NCBI GenBank assembly: GCA_034509735.1 | Contig: JACGWO010000007.1 | Location: 2,232,001-2,296,000, forward strand | Length of the DNA stretch: 64,000 nucleotides | DNA from: Sesamum alatum | Taxonomy: Eukaryota; Streptophyta; Magnoliopsida; Lamiales; Pedaliaceae | Direction of reading: 5' to 3' | Shown here: positions 23,848 to 34,322 of the stretch, one piece after another | How the letters are laid out: the number at the start of each line of letters is the position of its first letter | Numbering within the stretch: position 1 is the first letter of the stretch | The notes under the pieces: generated by a model | Told to the model about the DNA's origin: nothing | Seen by the model: only the letters and a program-made list of their open reading frames with translations | Databases searched by the model: none | Made by a program: the position numbers and the translations under genes

Positions 23848-24308
23848 TGACATGGAGAAAAAAGCAGTCAACCTTTATTTATTTCTCTCCATTAAATGAG
23901 AGTATATCAAGGAATATTTATGAGGATCATGGAGGAAATCATGCCTTTGGAGCTTAATTCATGGAAACTCCAACATTAATGCTAGAGCAAGGAGAAGATC
24001 ATATCGTCCCCATAAAATGTTACCATTTATACCCTAGGATACAAAGACGGAGGACAATGAAAACAATATACAATACTTACTGTAAATAGAATAGTAGTAT
24101 AAATAGGAGTTCAACCCCCTCATTTTGGGGGATCTTGAACTTGAAAAAGCTCTATAAGCACACTAGGGCAACTATTGATCATCTTGGATCGAATTGTACG
24201 AATTGGTGATTGTGCTCAATTCATAATTAATAAATCGATTATTTCGTTTATTGTTGAATTCTCTTTATTTCGTTATTGTTGAATTATCTCTAATTTCTTG
24301 CAACATCA
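23848..24308 (+). repeat. 5' LTR of the TR-GAG element
   Basis: It is 461 bp, begins TGACATGGAG and ends CAACATCA. A TATA-like TATAAATAGGAG near 24090 and a GGGGGATC block downstream suggest the U3/R promoter region. The copy at 27556 matches it almost throughout. Confidence 0.93.
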
Positions 24309-24310
24309 AC

Positions 24311-24330
24311 TTGGCGCCGTCTGTGGGAAC
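24311..24330 (+). promoter_or_regulatory. Primer-binding site of the TR-GAG element
   Basis: TTGGCGCCGTCTGTGGGAAC lies two bases inside the 5' LTR and begins with the TGG that complements a tRNA CCA end. I do not assign the tRNA species. Confidence 0.75.
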
Positions 24331-24351
24331 GCCACAATCATAATACTGAGA

Positions 24352-26332
24352 ATGCAAACTCGATCCAAGGCAAGAGATCTAGGAATGAATGAGGAGATGA
24401 GGCAAGAAGAGCCACGGAGTAACATTGGAGAGCTTCCTCCCCTGGAAAACATGAACTTGGGTCCCCAACAGGACCAAAGAAGAGGGCGTGAAGAACGAAG
24501 GGAAGAAATGGACGAGTTGCCACCTCCCGTTCCACAGCCGCCTATGCTCCAAATGACGCCAGAGGCATTCCAGCGAATGATCGAAGATGCGTCAGCACGA
24601 GCAGCTGAAAGTTCAATCATGCACTTCATGGAAAATTATCCCAGAGAGCCTTCTCCCCTTCGTTCCCCCCGCCGAGGCCGAGGCACGCCCTCCGCCCCCA
24701 GGGATAACGAATCAAGGGAGGATGGCCCCCAAGACATGTCTAAGGAAGAGTTGGAGACAAGTCCATCTAAGGAGGAGTTGGAAGCAAATCCACCCCAAGA
24801 GGAGTTGCAGGCGATTCCACCTGAGGAAGAGTTGGAGGTAAGTCCGCCAGATGAAGAGTTGGAAGCAAGTCCACCCTAAGAGGAATTGGAGATGATTCCA
24901 CCTGAGGAAGAGTTGGAGGAAAGTCCGCCTGAGGAAGAGGTGGAGGCAAGTCCACCTGAGGAGAAGTTGGAAGCAAGCCCACCCCAAGAAGAGTTGGAGG
25001 CAATTCCACCTGAGGAAGAGTTGGAGGCAAGTCCGCCTGATGAAGAGTTGGAAGCAAGTCCACCCCAAGAGGAGTTGGAGATGATTCCACCTGAGGAAGA
25101 GTTAGAGGAAAGTCCGCATGAGGAAGAGTTGGAGGCAAGTCCGCCTGAGGAGGAGTTGGAAACAAATCCACCCTAGGAGGAGTTGAAGGCTAATCCACCC
25201 AATGAAGAGTGGGAAGCGAATCCATCCGAGGAGCAGCTGGAGGCAAATCCACCATAAGAAGAGTTGGAGGCAAGTCCGCCTAAGGAGAAGTTGGAGGCAA
25301 GTCCGCCTAAGGAGGAGTTGGAGACAAATCCGCCCCAGGAGCAAAGACAAAAGTCAAGAGCGAGAAGTTTACCACCTCCAACCTTCAAACCTCCCATGAT
25401 CAGAATGACCCAAGAGGCACTTCAGAGGATAATAGAGAATGTCTCCACCCGCGCTGTTGAGAGAGCTATAGTCCAATTTTTGGATAATCATCCACGGGAA
25501 CCTTTTCCACCTCGTTCTTCTCGCCGAGGTCAAGCTATCCCCTCGGCCCCCGAAGATAACAAGCCAAGGGAAGACAATCCCAAAAACATGCTGAAGAAAA
25601 ACGAAGGGATAGTAGCCAAGCTTCTTCCCCGACAACACACCCTAGCAAGAGGATGAGATCTAGAGAAGAGCGAAGAAGTGAGAGAACTGAAACTCGCGAT
25701 GAGCTCACCACAAACAATCAAAGAGAAAAGGCTTCGTCCAACTCCCCGTCGTTGACCGTCGCCCCTGCCAGAAGAAGCCCTTTCTCAATGAAGATATTAA
25801 TAGAAGCTCTTTCCCAAGGAATCCGTATCCTAAACCTAAAGGAATACACTAGCACAGGTGACCCCAAAGACCACTTGGATGAATTTTTAGCAAATGCAGA
25901 CTTACTAGACCTAAGTGATGCCGGATATTGCAAAGTTTTCCATACTACATTGGCGGGGAGTGCCATGGCGTGGTTCAACCAGCTCCCCCATATACAATTG
26001 AAAGCTTTGAACAATTCTCCCAACAATTTATGCACCATTTCTCCTTCAACAGAGAATGCCCAAAGACCGCGTCGTACCTATTCACGGAAGTGCAACAAGA
26101 GCAAGAAAGCTTAAGAGAATATGTTCAAAGGTTTTCGGGGCCTGTACTAGAAGTTCCTCATTTAAATCATGAGTTGCTAGCCAGCATTCTCCGACAAAAT
26201 TTGCGCGATGGAAGATTTCGTGACTCAATCGCAGGCAAACCACCAACAACCCTTGACGAACTCTTGAGGAGGGCGGAAAAGTATATCTGGATTGAGGAAA
26301 CTATTAAACCAATTGCCGAAATTTCAAGTTAA
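24352..26332 (+). pseudogene. gag-like polyprotein of the TR-GAG element, broken
   Basis: The frame starts at ATG 24352 (MQTRSKARDLGMNEE) directly after the primer-binding site. It has a Pro/Arg/Glu-rich N-terminal part containing MTPEAFQRMIEDASARAAE, and then 22 nine-residue repeats. A second, diverged copy of that helix follows (MTQEALQRIIENVSTRAVE at about 25402). The conserved retrotransposon gag domain comes last (DPKDHLDEFLANADL to ILRQNLRDGRFRD, about 25800-26260). The frame is broken by TAA at 24877, TAG at 25174, TAA at 25255, TGA at 25654 and a frameshift near 26000-26020. No zinc knuckle or pol domain follows. The two related helices suggest an ancient internal duplication around the repeat. 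Confidence 0.85.
24742..25335 (+). repeat. 27-bp minisatellite, 22 units, encoding (E/K)EELEASPP repeats
   Basis: Units of exactly 27 bases keep frame with gag, of the form GAGGAAGAGTTGGAGGCAAG plus TCCGCCT. The count runs from 24742 to 25335 without spacer DNA. Variants (DEELEASPP, QEELEMIPP, EEEVEASPP) recur in a higher-order pattern. Three units begin with a stop (TAA, TAG, TAA) where others begin CAA, CAG or GAG. Confidence 0.93.
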
Positions 26333-27555
26333 GCTAAGTGTAACATTTCTATTAAGTGTAACATTTCTACCTTTTTATTGCCTTTAGTTAATGGAAGTGG
26401 TTGAGTTTTGTCTTCACATCATATGAGTATAATTATCCTTATAACACGCCCCTAATAGGCGAAGTAAAAGGCTCAACCTTTAAGAAAATTGAAAAGAGCT
26501 TCCTAGAGGCGCATAATACAATGCCCCAAAGCTAAGAATTATTTCAACTTGAGAACACATACAAAGTTCGCCAAATAACTTGTGATCACAAGCTTTCCCG
26601 AGGTGCATAATACTACACCCAAAAGCCAAAAATCTTTACAAACTCGAGAACTCATAAGAAGTTCCCTCAAATGAGTTTAAGATTGCAAGCTTTCTCGAGG
26701 TGCATGATACGACACCCCAAAGCTATAAGATTACAAGCTTTCTCGAGGTGCATAATACAACACCCCAAAGCTATAAGATTACGAGCTTTCTCGAGGTGCA
26801 TAATACAACACCTCGAAGCTAAAAAGCATCACAACTCAACAAACTTCATGATTGTTCCTATAACTGAATATCAAAAATCGTCACTCATTGAAAGATTAGA
26901 AACAAACATTCAAAGGAATGGAATAAAATTTTATAAAGTCAAAATGGCCTTTAAGCAAACACTTCATGGCACCCAAACTTCACAGTAAAAATATCTTTGC
27001 ACTTAACTCCATCAAGAGAGGGAAGTTGAAAGGGAGGATAATGCGACGACCCCTCACCCAAAGAAAGAAAAACGGAGTAAGAGGAGGACCCCAACCGCCG
27101 AGGGAACTCCATAACTCCCACTAGACCTACGAGAGAACTCCATAACTCCCTAGCGAAAATTATCGACTACGACCAAGAAAAGAAGAAGCAAGCAATCACG
27201 CGAAAAATAAAATACGAACGAAACAACGAGAAAAAAAAATGATTAAAAAGTACATTTGCGGTTTGACATTCGGAAGAAGACGAAAGAGCTAGCACACCTA
27301 AGCCTAAGAGGAAGCCGAGTCAAGAAGGAGTGAACGACGAACAAAGCTCAAAAAGTTCTAAATTGAATGAATGAGATACGTATTTATAGATGGAGAAGAT
27401 GAAGAACTTTTCAAACGAGGAGGATTCTGCTTGCCAAAGTTGTGACTATTCCCTTCTTCCTGGAAAAGATGGACTAATCAAAATAAATGGATTCTATTTA
27501 CCAAGTTCCAATTATTCATTTCCCAAATGCTTGGAACTTGGGGGGGGGGGGCAGT
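26333..27555 (+). other. 3' untranslated region of the TR-GAG element
   Basis: No gene is seen. Three 48-bp tandem units lie at 26681-26824, with diverged copies from about 26490. The rest is A-rich. The stretch ends in a G-rich polypurine tract (27540-27552) immediately before the 3' LTR. Confidence 0.75.
26681..26824 (+). repeat. 48-bp tandem repeat, three units
   Basis: Each unit holds AGCTTTCTCGAGGTGCAT and CACCCCAAAGCTATAA. Older copies precede it. Its place between gag and the 3' LTR is usual for tandem repeats of plant LTR elements. Confidence 0.88.
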
Positions 27556-28013
27556 TGACATGGAGAAAAAAGCAGTCAACCTTTATTTATTTCTCTCCAT
27601 TAAATGAGAGTATATCAAGGAATATTTATGAGGATCATGGAGGAAATCATGCCTTTGGAGCTTAATTCATGGAAACTCCAACACTAATGCTAGAGCAAGG
27701 AGAAGACAATATCGTCCCCATAAAATGTTACCATTTATACCCTAGGATACAAAAACGGAGGACAATAAAGATAATATACAATACTTACTGTAAATAGAAT
27801 AGTAGTATAAATAGGAGTTCAACCCCCTCATTTTGGGGGATCTTGAACTTGAAAAAGCTCTATAAGCACACTAGGGCAACTATTGATCACTTGGATCGAA
27901 TTGTACGTATTGGTGATTGTGCCCAATTCATAATTAATGAATCGATTATTTCGTTTATTGTTGAATTCTCTTTATTTCGTTATTATTGAATTATCTCTAA
28001 TTTCTTGCAACAT

Positions 28014-28015
<2 letters not shown>
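27556..28015 (+). repeat. 3' LTR of the TR-GAG element
   Basis: It is 460 bp, TGACATGGAG to AACATCA, and matches the 5' copy with roughly a dozen changes. The downstream ATATA duplicates the left flank. Confidence 0.93.

Positions 28016-28044
<29 letters not shown>
28016..28044. repeat. (TA)n microsatellite split by the TR-GAG insertion
   Basis: A TA run also ends at 23847 on the other side of the element, so the retroelement inserted into a TA array. Confidence 0.88.
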
Positions 28045-28049
<5 letters not shown>

Positions 28050-28310
28050 AATTGTCCCCATTGATGAAGAGTGCATGATAGGACAACCCCAGTACCAAAA
28101 CCATCACAAGTTTTTTTTCTACAAAAAAATAAAAGTAAAAATCACGTTATTACATTAATGTTTGAATAAATTGAGCAATTAACCTCGGTTCAATCAAATA
28201 CATCAATATAACTAAAAATTGTGAATAATAAATACAATAAATTCATATAAATGTAAGACAAACACCCACACATCCTGTGAAACTCAAACCCATGATTTTA
28301 AATTAATTTA

Positions 28311-28656
28311 GGGTAAATTACAATCACTTCCTCTGAGGTTTGGTATAATTACAAATACTCTCTCATTGTTTGAAAAATTACAAATACTCCCTTAAGGTTT
28401 GTAATTTTCAACCAAAGGCCTGAAATTGACCATTTTGCCCTTAAATTTTTTATTAAAATCATAGAAAAATTAATCGAGGCAAATTGTTTATTGCTCATCT
28501 GCGTAAAAAATTTAAAAAACCTCTCTCTGCGCCAAAAAAATTTTAAGAATTAAATATAAAAATATTCAGTGCATAAGGGTATTTTGGTCAGTTCACCCAC
28601 AAAAATGGATAAAAATGTGTTATTTGTTAGACGGTTACAAACCTCATGGGGTATTT
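28311..28656. mobile_element. Truncated MITE of the GGGTAAATTAC family
   Basis: The left end (GGGTAAATTACAATCAC) and the centre are present. The right arm breaks off after CCTCATGGGGTATTTGT at 28656, where unrelated sequence begins. Confidence 0.8.
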
Positions 28657-29392
28657 GTCTCTGTCGATTATTGATACTGATAGGATGAATTGTAATCGCT
28701 TTATTTCAATTAATGAAATTCATCGCTTCCAACTCAAAAAATGATATGCATTTTCATTTTTAAATTGCATACAATTCAATTAAACGATGCATTTTAATTT
28801 TAAAAGCAACACATATTAATTACGTATTGATGTGATATTAATATATGATATTAAAATGTGATAAAAGATCGATACTGAGCAACAACTCCTGTATATCATG
28901 TAATGGGAAACTAATAAAGGTTGAGGTGTAATAAAATAAGTAAAAGACACGTGTATGGCACTTAACAAATGCGATTCCTGTGGTGGGAACACCAAAATTA
29001 GGTCACATACGCAACGCATTCTCTGAATATATAACTGAAATTGGGAAAGTGAAACGACTTCAAATTCAAGAGTACGACTCCTCATTTTATATAATTTCTT
29101 TCCTTCCTTCTTATTAGGTTGGCGTGCTTAAATTATGATTTTTCTTTTATTGTTAGTAAAATATGCATGATACATTAAAGTATCAGTGCATTTTAAAATA
29201 TGACTAATATACTAAGATATCATAATGGGATTTTCCCATTGGTTTTTCCCATTAAAAATTTATTGTTTTTGATGGGTTTGCGCTAATACTTTTTACTCTC
29301 AATTTTAATATTATTATCTGTCGACATCAATTATATATTGACTAATTTTCGGTTAAACCGGTCGAATCATGAGGTGATACTTACATAGAAAT
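28657..29392. other. AT-rich spacer
   Basis: No supported gene or repeat. The minus-strand open frame at 28816-29085 lacks splice or composition support. Confidence 0.45.
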
Positions 29393-29401
29393 TTTAAAAT
29401 A

Positions 29402-29793
29402 AACTATATTACATTCCCTAAAATTTGGTATAATTATAAAATACTCCCTTATTATTTAAAAAATTACAAAATACCTCTTTGAGGTTTGTAACCGTCTAAC
29501 AAATAACTCATTTTCATTTATTTTATAGGTGAACTGACCAAAATATCATTATACGCTGAATTATTTTTTACTTAATTCTTAAATTTTTTTGTGTTATATT
29601 ACGTAGGGAGAGGTTTCTTAAGTATTTTACACAGAAGAGCAATAATGCAATTTGTCTTGGTTGATTTTTTTATAATTTTAATAAAAAAAAATTAAGGACA
29701 AAATGATCAATTTCAGACATTTGGTTAAAAGTTACAAATTTTAGGGGTATTTGTAATCATGCCAGATTTCAGAGAGGTGAATGTAATTTACCG
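29402..29793. mobile_element. MITE of the GGGTAAATTAC family, degenerate, 392 bp
   Basis: The family blocks are present with many substitutions. A perfect 9-base duplication, TTTAAAATA, lies at 29393-29401 and 29794-29802. Confidence 0.8.
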
Positions 29794-29802
29794 TTTAAAA
29801 TA

Positions 29803-30837
29803 TTAAACAAAACTGATCATCCATACAAACACAAAAAGTTGGTAGTTCATAAACGACTTATAATCACGAATCAAGTTTAGATCGACATGCAAAGTAATTA
29901 AGATGGAGATTAATAATTAATTGGTCGGATTTGGACAAAGTTTGTATTACGTGGGCATGCAGTTGGTGACTTGGGTGATGAGTCATGAGAAGCGCATGAT
30001 GCATTAATTGCCCTCCACCTCCGCATCTAACACCAATTTTCCTGACCATGCCTTCTCCACTCACAATATCTATCACCCACTCATGCATGCATGAAATTTT
30101 AGTCCGAATCTGACTCGATCAAATTTGAATCAATCATATATCAAGTGTAATACGTTTGTCGTGTGATTGGTATACAGTTTAGGAAAAGTGGTCAATCACA
30201 TGGTAAGTGTATCCCACTTGCTCTATGATTAGTTTAGTTCGGCCAAACCTCATCTGGACAAAAATTTTCCCATGCTATGGTGGGTGTTTGCTATATTCTT
30301 TTTTTGTTAAGTGAAAACGATGGGGTATTATTTATTGAATAAATTGATTACAGTTATTCATATCAAATATTTATATCTAATAACTTACTAATAACTATAA
30401 TAATCATATACTAATTATAAATATCAGATAACTATATCTAATCAACACCTACTATTAAAGTATAATAACATCTCATACGTTGGTAGAATCGAACCCATGA
30501 CCTTAGAGTCATGAGATCTCAGCTTCGTCAATTAAATTAAACCTCGTGAATAATTTCACACACAATCAAATATTGTCTAAGTTGCAGTCAAAATTGAGGG
30601 TATTTGAAAATAATATTAAAAAAATAGGGAAAAAGTTGCTGGACCGATCCATTATTCAGAAAATTACTAATATATCCACGATCTTGGAAGATGAAATATA
30701 TATTAGGAGGTTTTTTTGGAGGGGTTAGCAAAAGAAATTGAGGACACAAATGTCTAGGACCAATAATTTCGGATTAGATTTTCTAGTCCAAACAATTGCA
30801 TCATCCATTTCGTTGAACATATACAAATTATATAATA
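29803..30837. other. Spacer with a dispersed repeat
   Basis: No gene is supported. Positions 30090-30270 carry a repeat (GTGTAATACGTTTGTCGTGTG, TCAATCACATGGTAAGTGTA) that recurs with changes at 32020-32300. Positions 30478-30535 look like a reversed tRNA-derived fragment with a GGTTCGATTC box on the minus strand, too short to name. Confidence 0.5.
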
Positions 30838-30870
30838 CTAGTCGGCATGGCACGTCGTTTCTGCGTACAT
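30838..30870 (-). other. Helitron-like 3' end (CTAG plus short palindrome)
   Basis: On the plus strand A is followed by CTAGTCGGCATGGCACGTCG. On the minus strand this is a GC-rich palindrome leading into CTAG and T. It resembles the 3' end of the mini-Helitron at 37541. I found no matching TC start to the right, so it may be a truncated copy. Confidence 0.4.
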
Positions 30871-31195
30871 ATAATAAATAATATTTTATACTTTAAAATA
30901 TATTATAACACACTTCAAAAAACAACAAAAGAAGAGATAAAGAAATAAAGAAAGAAAAGAAACTAACTTAAGGATATTATTAGCATAACAAAAAATTAGT
31001 ATCGCTTGAGTGAAAATGGTGTTTTCTTATATGTTAATCGAAATAGAAATTACAACCAATATTATTTTAAGTATTTAAAGATATGCCGAGAAGCAGTCTT
31101 ATAGGTGCTTTCGGTTTGGTTTATTTTAAGGACAAACTTACAGTAACTTAATTTAAGTTTTTGCAAGATCCGTTTAAATCTAACATTCTCGTATA

Positions 31196-31792
31196 AAGTA
31201 AAATCTCTATAAATTAATAATTTTGGGGTCATGAAATTTTATTAATTTAGAGAGATATTAATATATCGATACATTAATATTTTATTAATTAAAAGAGAGA
31301 CTTTTTAAATTCAGCAAATTTAGTACATAGTACATATGTATTGAAAATAAATAAATTCATATATGTTTCATTGATTATATTCATGCATCAATCAATTTTT
31401 TGTAATTAATTAAATATATTCATGTATAATATCAATTTATTGTATATAATTAACTATTATATTTATAGACGAATGTATTAATTCATTAGCATTACTTAAA
31501 TATACATATTTACATTAATTAGTTGCACTTAAATAACTATTATAGCCAATTAAATATATTCATGCATGATGACTGAAACATATACTAATATTTATAATTG
31601 TAATATTTATGAATTAATTTAGAGTTTTAAATGGGACCTAATATTTATAAAAGGATCATCCGAAAAATTATTATCTTATTATCTTATTGAATTTGATGAT
31701 TTTTTACAAAGGCCCAAGTGGGGACCGAAAGATTTTATTATTTTAGAGAGCTTATTAATTTATAAAGTATTAATTTATAGAGGTTTTACTGT
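31196..31792. mobile_element. MITE with AGTAAAATCTCTATAAATTA ends
   Basis: The left end AGTAAAATCTCTATAAATTA and the right end TTTATAGAGGTTTTACTG are inverted copies, and a second inverted block (TTAATTTAGAGAG and complement) lies inside. TA flanks both sides, so the duplication may be TA only. It has no coding frame and is very AT-rich. Confidence 0.6.
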
Positions 31793-32690
31793 ACTTGAAA
31801 TATCAAGATTATTGTCTTTGCTCAAATCAAATTCGATCATACACAATCAATAAGGTGATTAATCACTCATTTTAAATTGAGTATCAATCACACAACAAAT
31901 GTAACCTACTGCTATATAATTTGGTTAAGCATAACTGAATCCAAATCAGAACTAGAATTTCCTATATATTACCTGTTGTCTCTCTACCTTGCCCAAAATT
32001 CTACCAAAATCAGGTTTAGTTGAAGCAAACCAATCGCAAAGTAAATGTGATATACTTAAAATGTGATTGGTCACTTTTCTTAAATTGTACACTAATTACA
32101 ATACAAGTATATTACATTTGTCATATAATTGATGGAAAATTTTAGTGCGGACCTGGTTCGGCCAAACATGAACCAATCATATGGTAAGTGCAATACACTT
32201 GTCGGATGATTAGTGTACAGTACAAGAAAAGTAATCAATCACATAACAAGTGTATCACACTTGCTCTATAATTGGTCTGATTCAACCAAACCTGATCCAA
32301 ACAAGAATTTTCCATAATTGATTCAAATCTGACTAAATCCGTATAATTTTCCATGTCTTACATATTTGTTCCCTCAATTTCTATATCCTAATTCTTTCTT
32401 TTGTTACGGTTTTGTTTGGTAGAGTATAAGTATAGGTGAGGATAAAGCATTAAGCTCTAGGAACCAACACAATTGTAAACGCAAACGCGTATACATTCCC
32501 ATCAAAAGCTAGAAACTAGAAAAGCAACACAAACAAACAAACAAACAGAACCTCCCCCACATGATTCAGACCACGTCTTTTGCTTATTTTTATTATTCAC
32601 TACCCAAAGTGGAGACATCTCTCCTTTTTCTTCAAATTGAAATTTTTTATTCTACTCCCAAACAAGCCCCTCTTCTCTCACTTGCCCCTA
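31793..32690. other. Spacer upstream of the DUF599 gene
   Basis: Repeat copies lie at about 32020-32130 and 32135-32300, related to 30090-30270. No gene is seen. The last 200 bases are probably promoter. Confidence 0.5.
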
Positions 32691-32853
32691 CGTATACACA
32701 CACATATAAAAACACGTATCTCTACGTATGTGTGTGTATAAATATACACACACACCATCCTCAATCCAGTAATCTTGCGACAAGCTGAAGGAAGAAACAC
32801 ACACACAAACACGTATTTCAAGAACACGCACACAGAGTGTGTGAGTGTGTGTT

Positions 32854-32900
<47 letters not shown>

Positions 32901-32923
32901 TATCTAGAGAGAGAGAGAGAGAG
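32691..32923 (+). repeat. CA/TG and GA microsatellites in the leader of the DUF599 gene
   Basis: Runs of CA (32695-32705, 32745-32755), TG (32846-32871) and GA (32872-32922) follow one another up to the ATG. The GA tract probably lies in the 5' UTR; GAGA-type tracts are common in plant leaders. Confidence 0.85.
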
Positions 32924-33715
32924 ATGGAATGGAGAAAATGTTATCTGGACTTGATACTGGTACCTCTAGGATTCATGATTTGCATGAGTTATCAGCTGTG
33001 GCTGTGGTATAAGGTCCGGACCCACCCCTTCTCTACTGTCATCGGAAGAAACGCGCATGGCCGTCGATTCTGGGTCTCCTGCATCATCAAGGTTATTGGA
33101 TTAATCTTAATCATACTCTTGTAATTTTTTTTAATAAAAAAAACAAATTATTTATTGTACGAAAAATTGTAAACGCAGGATAACGACAAGAAAAACATCC
33201 TGGCCGTCCAAACGCTTCGCAACACGATCATGGGGTCCACACTGATGGCCTCGACCTCGATCCTCCTCTGCACCGGCCTCGCCGCCGTAATCAGCAGCAC
33301 CTACAGCGTGAAGAAGCCTATAAATGACGCGGTGTACGGCGCGCACGGCGAGTTCATGGTGGCGCTGAAGTACGTGACTCTCCTCGTCTTCTTCCTCTTC
33401 TCCTTCATCTGCCACTCGCTCTCGATCAGGTTCATCAACCAGGTGAACTTCCTGATAAACTGTCCGCCGGAGAGCGTGGTGACGGCGGAGTACGTGGCGG
33501 AGCTGCTGGAGCGGGGGTTCGCGCTGAACACGGTGGGGAACAGGCTGTTCTACAGCGCGGTGCCGCTGCTGCTGTGGATCTTTGGACCGGTGCTGGTGTT
33601 CATTTGCTCGGTGACGATGGTGCCTCTCCTCTACAATTTGGACTTCGTTTTCATTGCTGAGAAACGGAAATTGGGGAGTGAGAATGGGAACGGCACTCAC
33701 TGTATAGCTGTGTGA
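32924..33715 (+). CDS. DUF599 family membrane protein, two exons
   Basis: Exons 32924-33091 and 33179-33715 join in phase 0 (AAG, intron, GAT) into 234 residues. Four hydrophobic segments are seen at about 7-27, 74-95, 117-137 and 180-208. The family mark VPLGFMICMSYQLWLWY stands at the N-terminus. A conserved ELLERGFALNTVGNRLFY block precedes the last segment, and the C-terminus is hydrophilic. Biochemical function is unknown for the family; a membrane location is the only firm inference. Exon 2 is much richer in G and C than its surroundings, so a long minus-strand frame (33152-33700) is a shadow. The start is the first ATG after the GA tract. Confidence 0.9.
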
Positions 33716-33928
33716 TTATTCAGAGATCATGATATTCATTTATAAATAAATATATTTTATGAAAATTGATGGATTACATTTATATTGCATCTTCTATTTT
33801 ATTTTAAATATATACATCATGTATACCACAGATCACGTTATTAATTTTATTTAAAAGAATATTTTATATACTAGTATATCTGAAATGGAATTAAAGATGT
33901 AACGGTAGGGGAATTGGTGGGTTTACGA

Positions 33929-34322
33929 GGATTAAATGTATTTTACGTCTCGTAATTTAGGTGGTTTTCATTTTTTTAACTTTCGAAAGTAACATTTTGA
34001 TTCTTTATTTTTTCAATTTCGCGGTTCCATATCATTTGTTCGCCAAAGTTCACTCGGAAAAAGGGACGAAAATCATAAAAATTAAAAAGAAATAAGACCA
34101 AAATACTATCTTGAAAAGTTAAAGGACAAAAACAAAAACCCAAATCTTAAAATGTCACGTGAGAGATACATGTATTATCCTGCGAGAAGGGTGAACTCCG
34201 GCGAAAAATGACTAAAATCACAAAAATAAAAAAAATGCAGATTCAAAATGCTACCCTATAAAATTAAATGACGAAAGCACCACATGACCTAAATTAGAGG
34301 ACCAAAAAATGTGTTTAAGCCT
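33929..34322. mobile_element. Fold-back MITE downstream of the DUF599 gene
   Basis: GGATTAAATG and CGTAATTTAGGTGGTTTTC on the left mirror ACCTAAATTAGAGGACC and GTTTAAGCC on the right. Inner blocks are inverted too (AACTTTCG, CGCCAAAGTTCAC and complements). Flanking duplications are not clear, so the limits are approximate. Confidence 0.6.

Larger units (their letters stand above)
23848..28015 (+). mobile_element. Non-autonomous LTR retrotransposon with gag only (TR-GAG type), 4.17 kb
   Basis: The LTRs are 23848-24308 and 27556-28015, each TG...CA, and about a dozen differences separate them. The target duplication is ATATA (23843-23847 and 28016-28020), inside a TA microsatellite. A primer-binding site (TTGGCGCCGTCTGTGGG) follows the 5' LTR and a G-rich polypurine tract precedes the 3' LTR. 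The interior holds a gag-like gene with an expanded 27-bp repeat, and no protease, RT, RNase H or integrase. It must have relied on a pol supplied in trans, presumably by a Ty3/gypsy relative. Confidence 0.92.

Noticed and set aside
24712..25171. Long minus-strand frames with LRR-like or Pro-rich repeats over the minisatellite
   Set aside because: They mirror the 27-bp repeat of the plus-strand gag; any frame across a 27-base unit without stops looks repetitive.
24742..25335. CRISPR-like array
   Set aside because: The 27-bp units are directly adjacent without spacers and keep codon phase in a gag gene; the genome is a plant.
33152..33700. 182-codon minus-strand frame over the DUF599 gene
   Set aside because: It is a shadow of the GC-rich exon 2. 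Its His/Arg/Glu-rich content matches no family and the plus-strand protein is clear.
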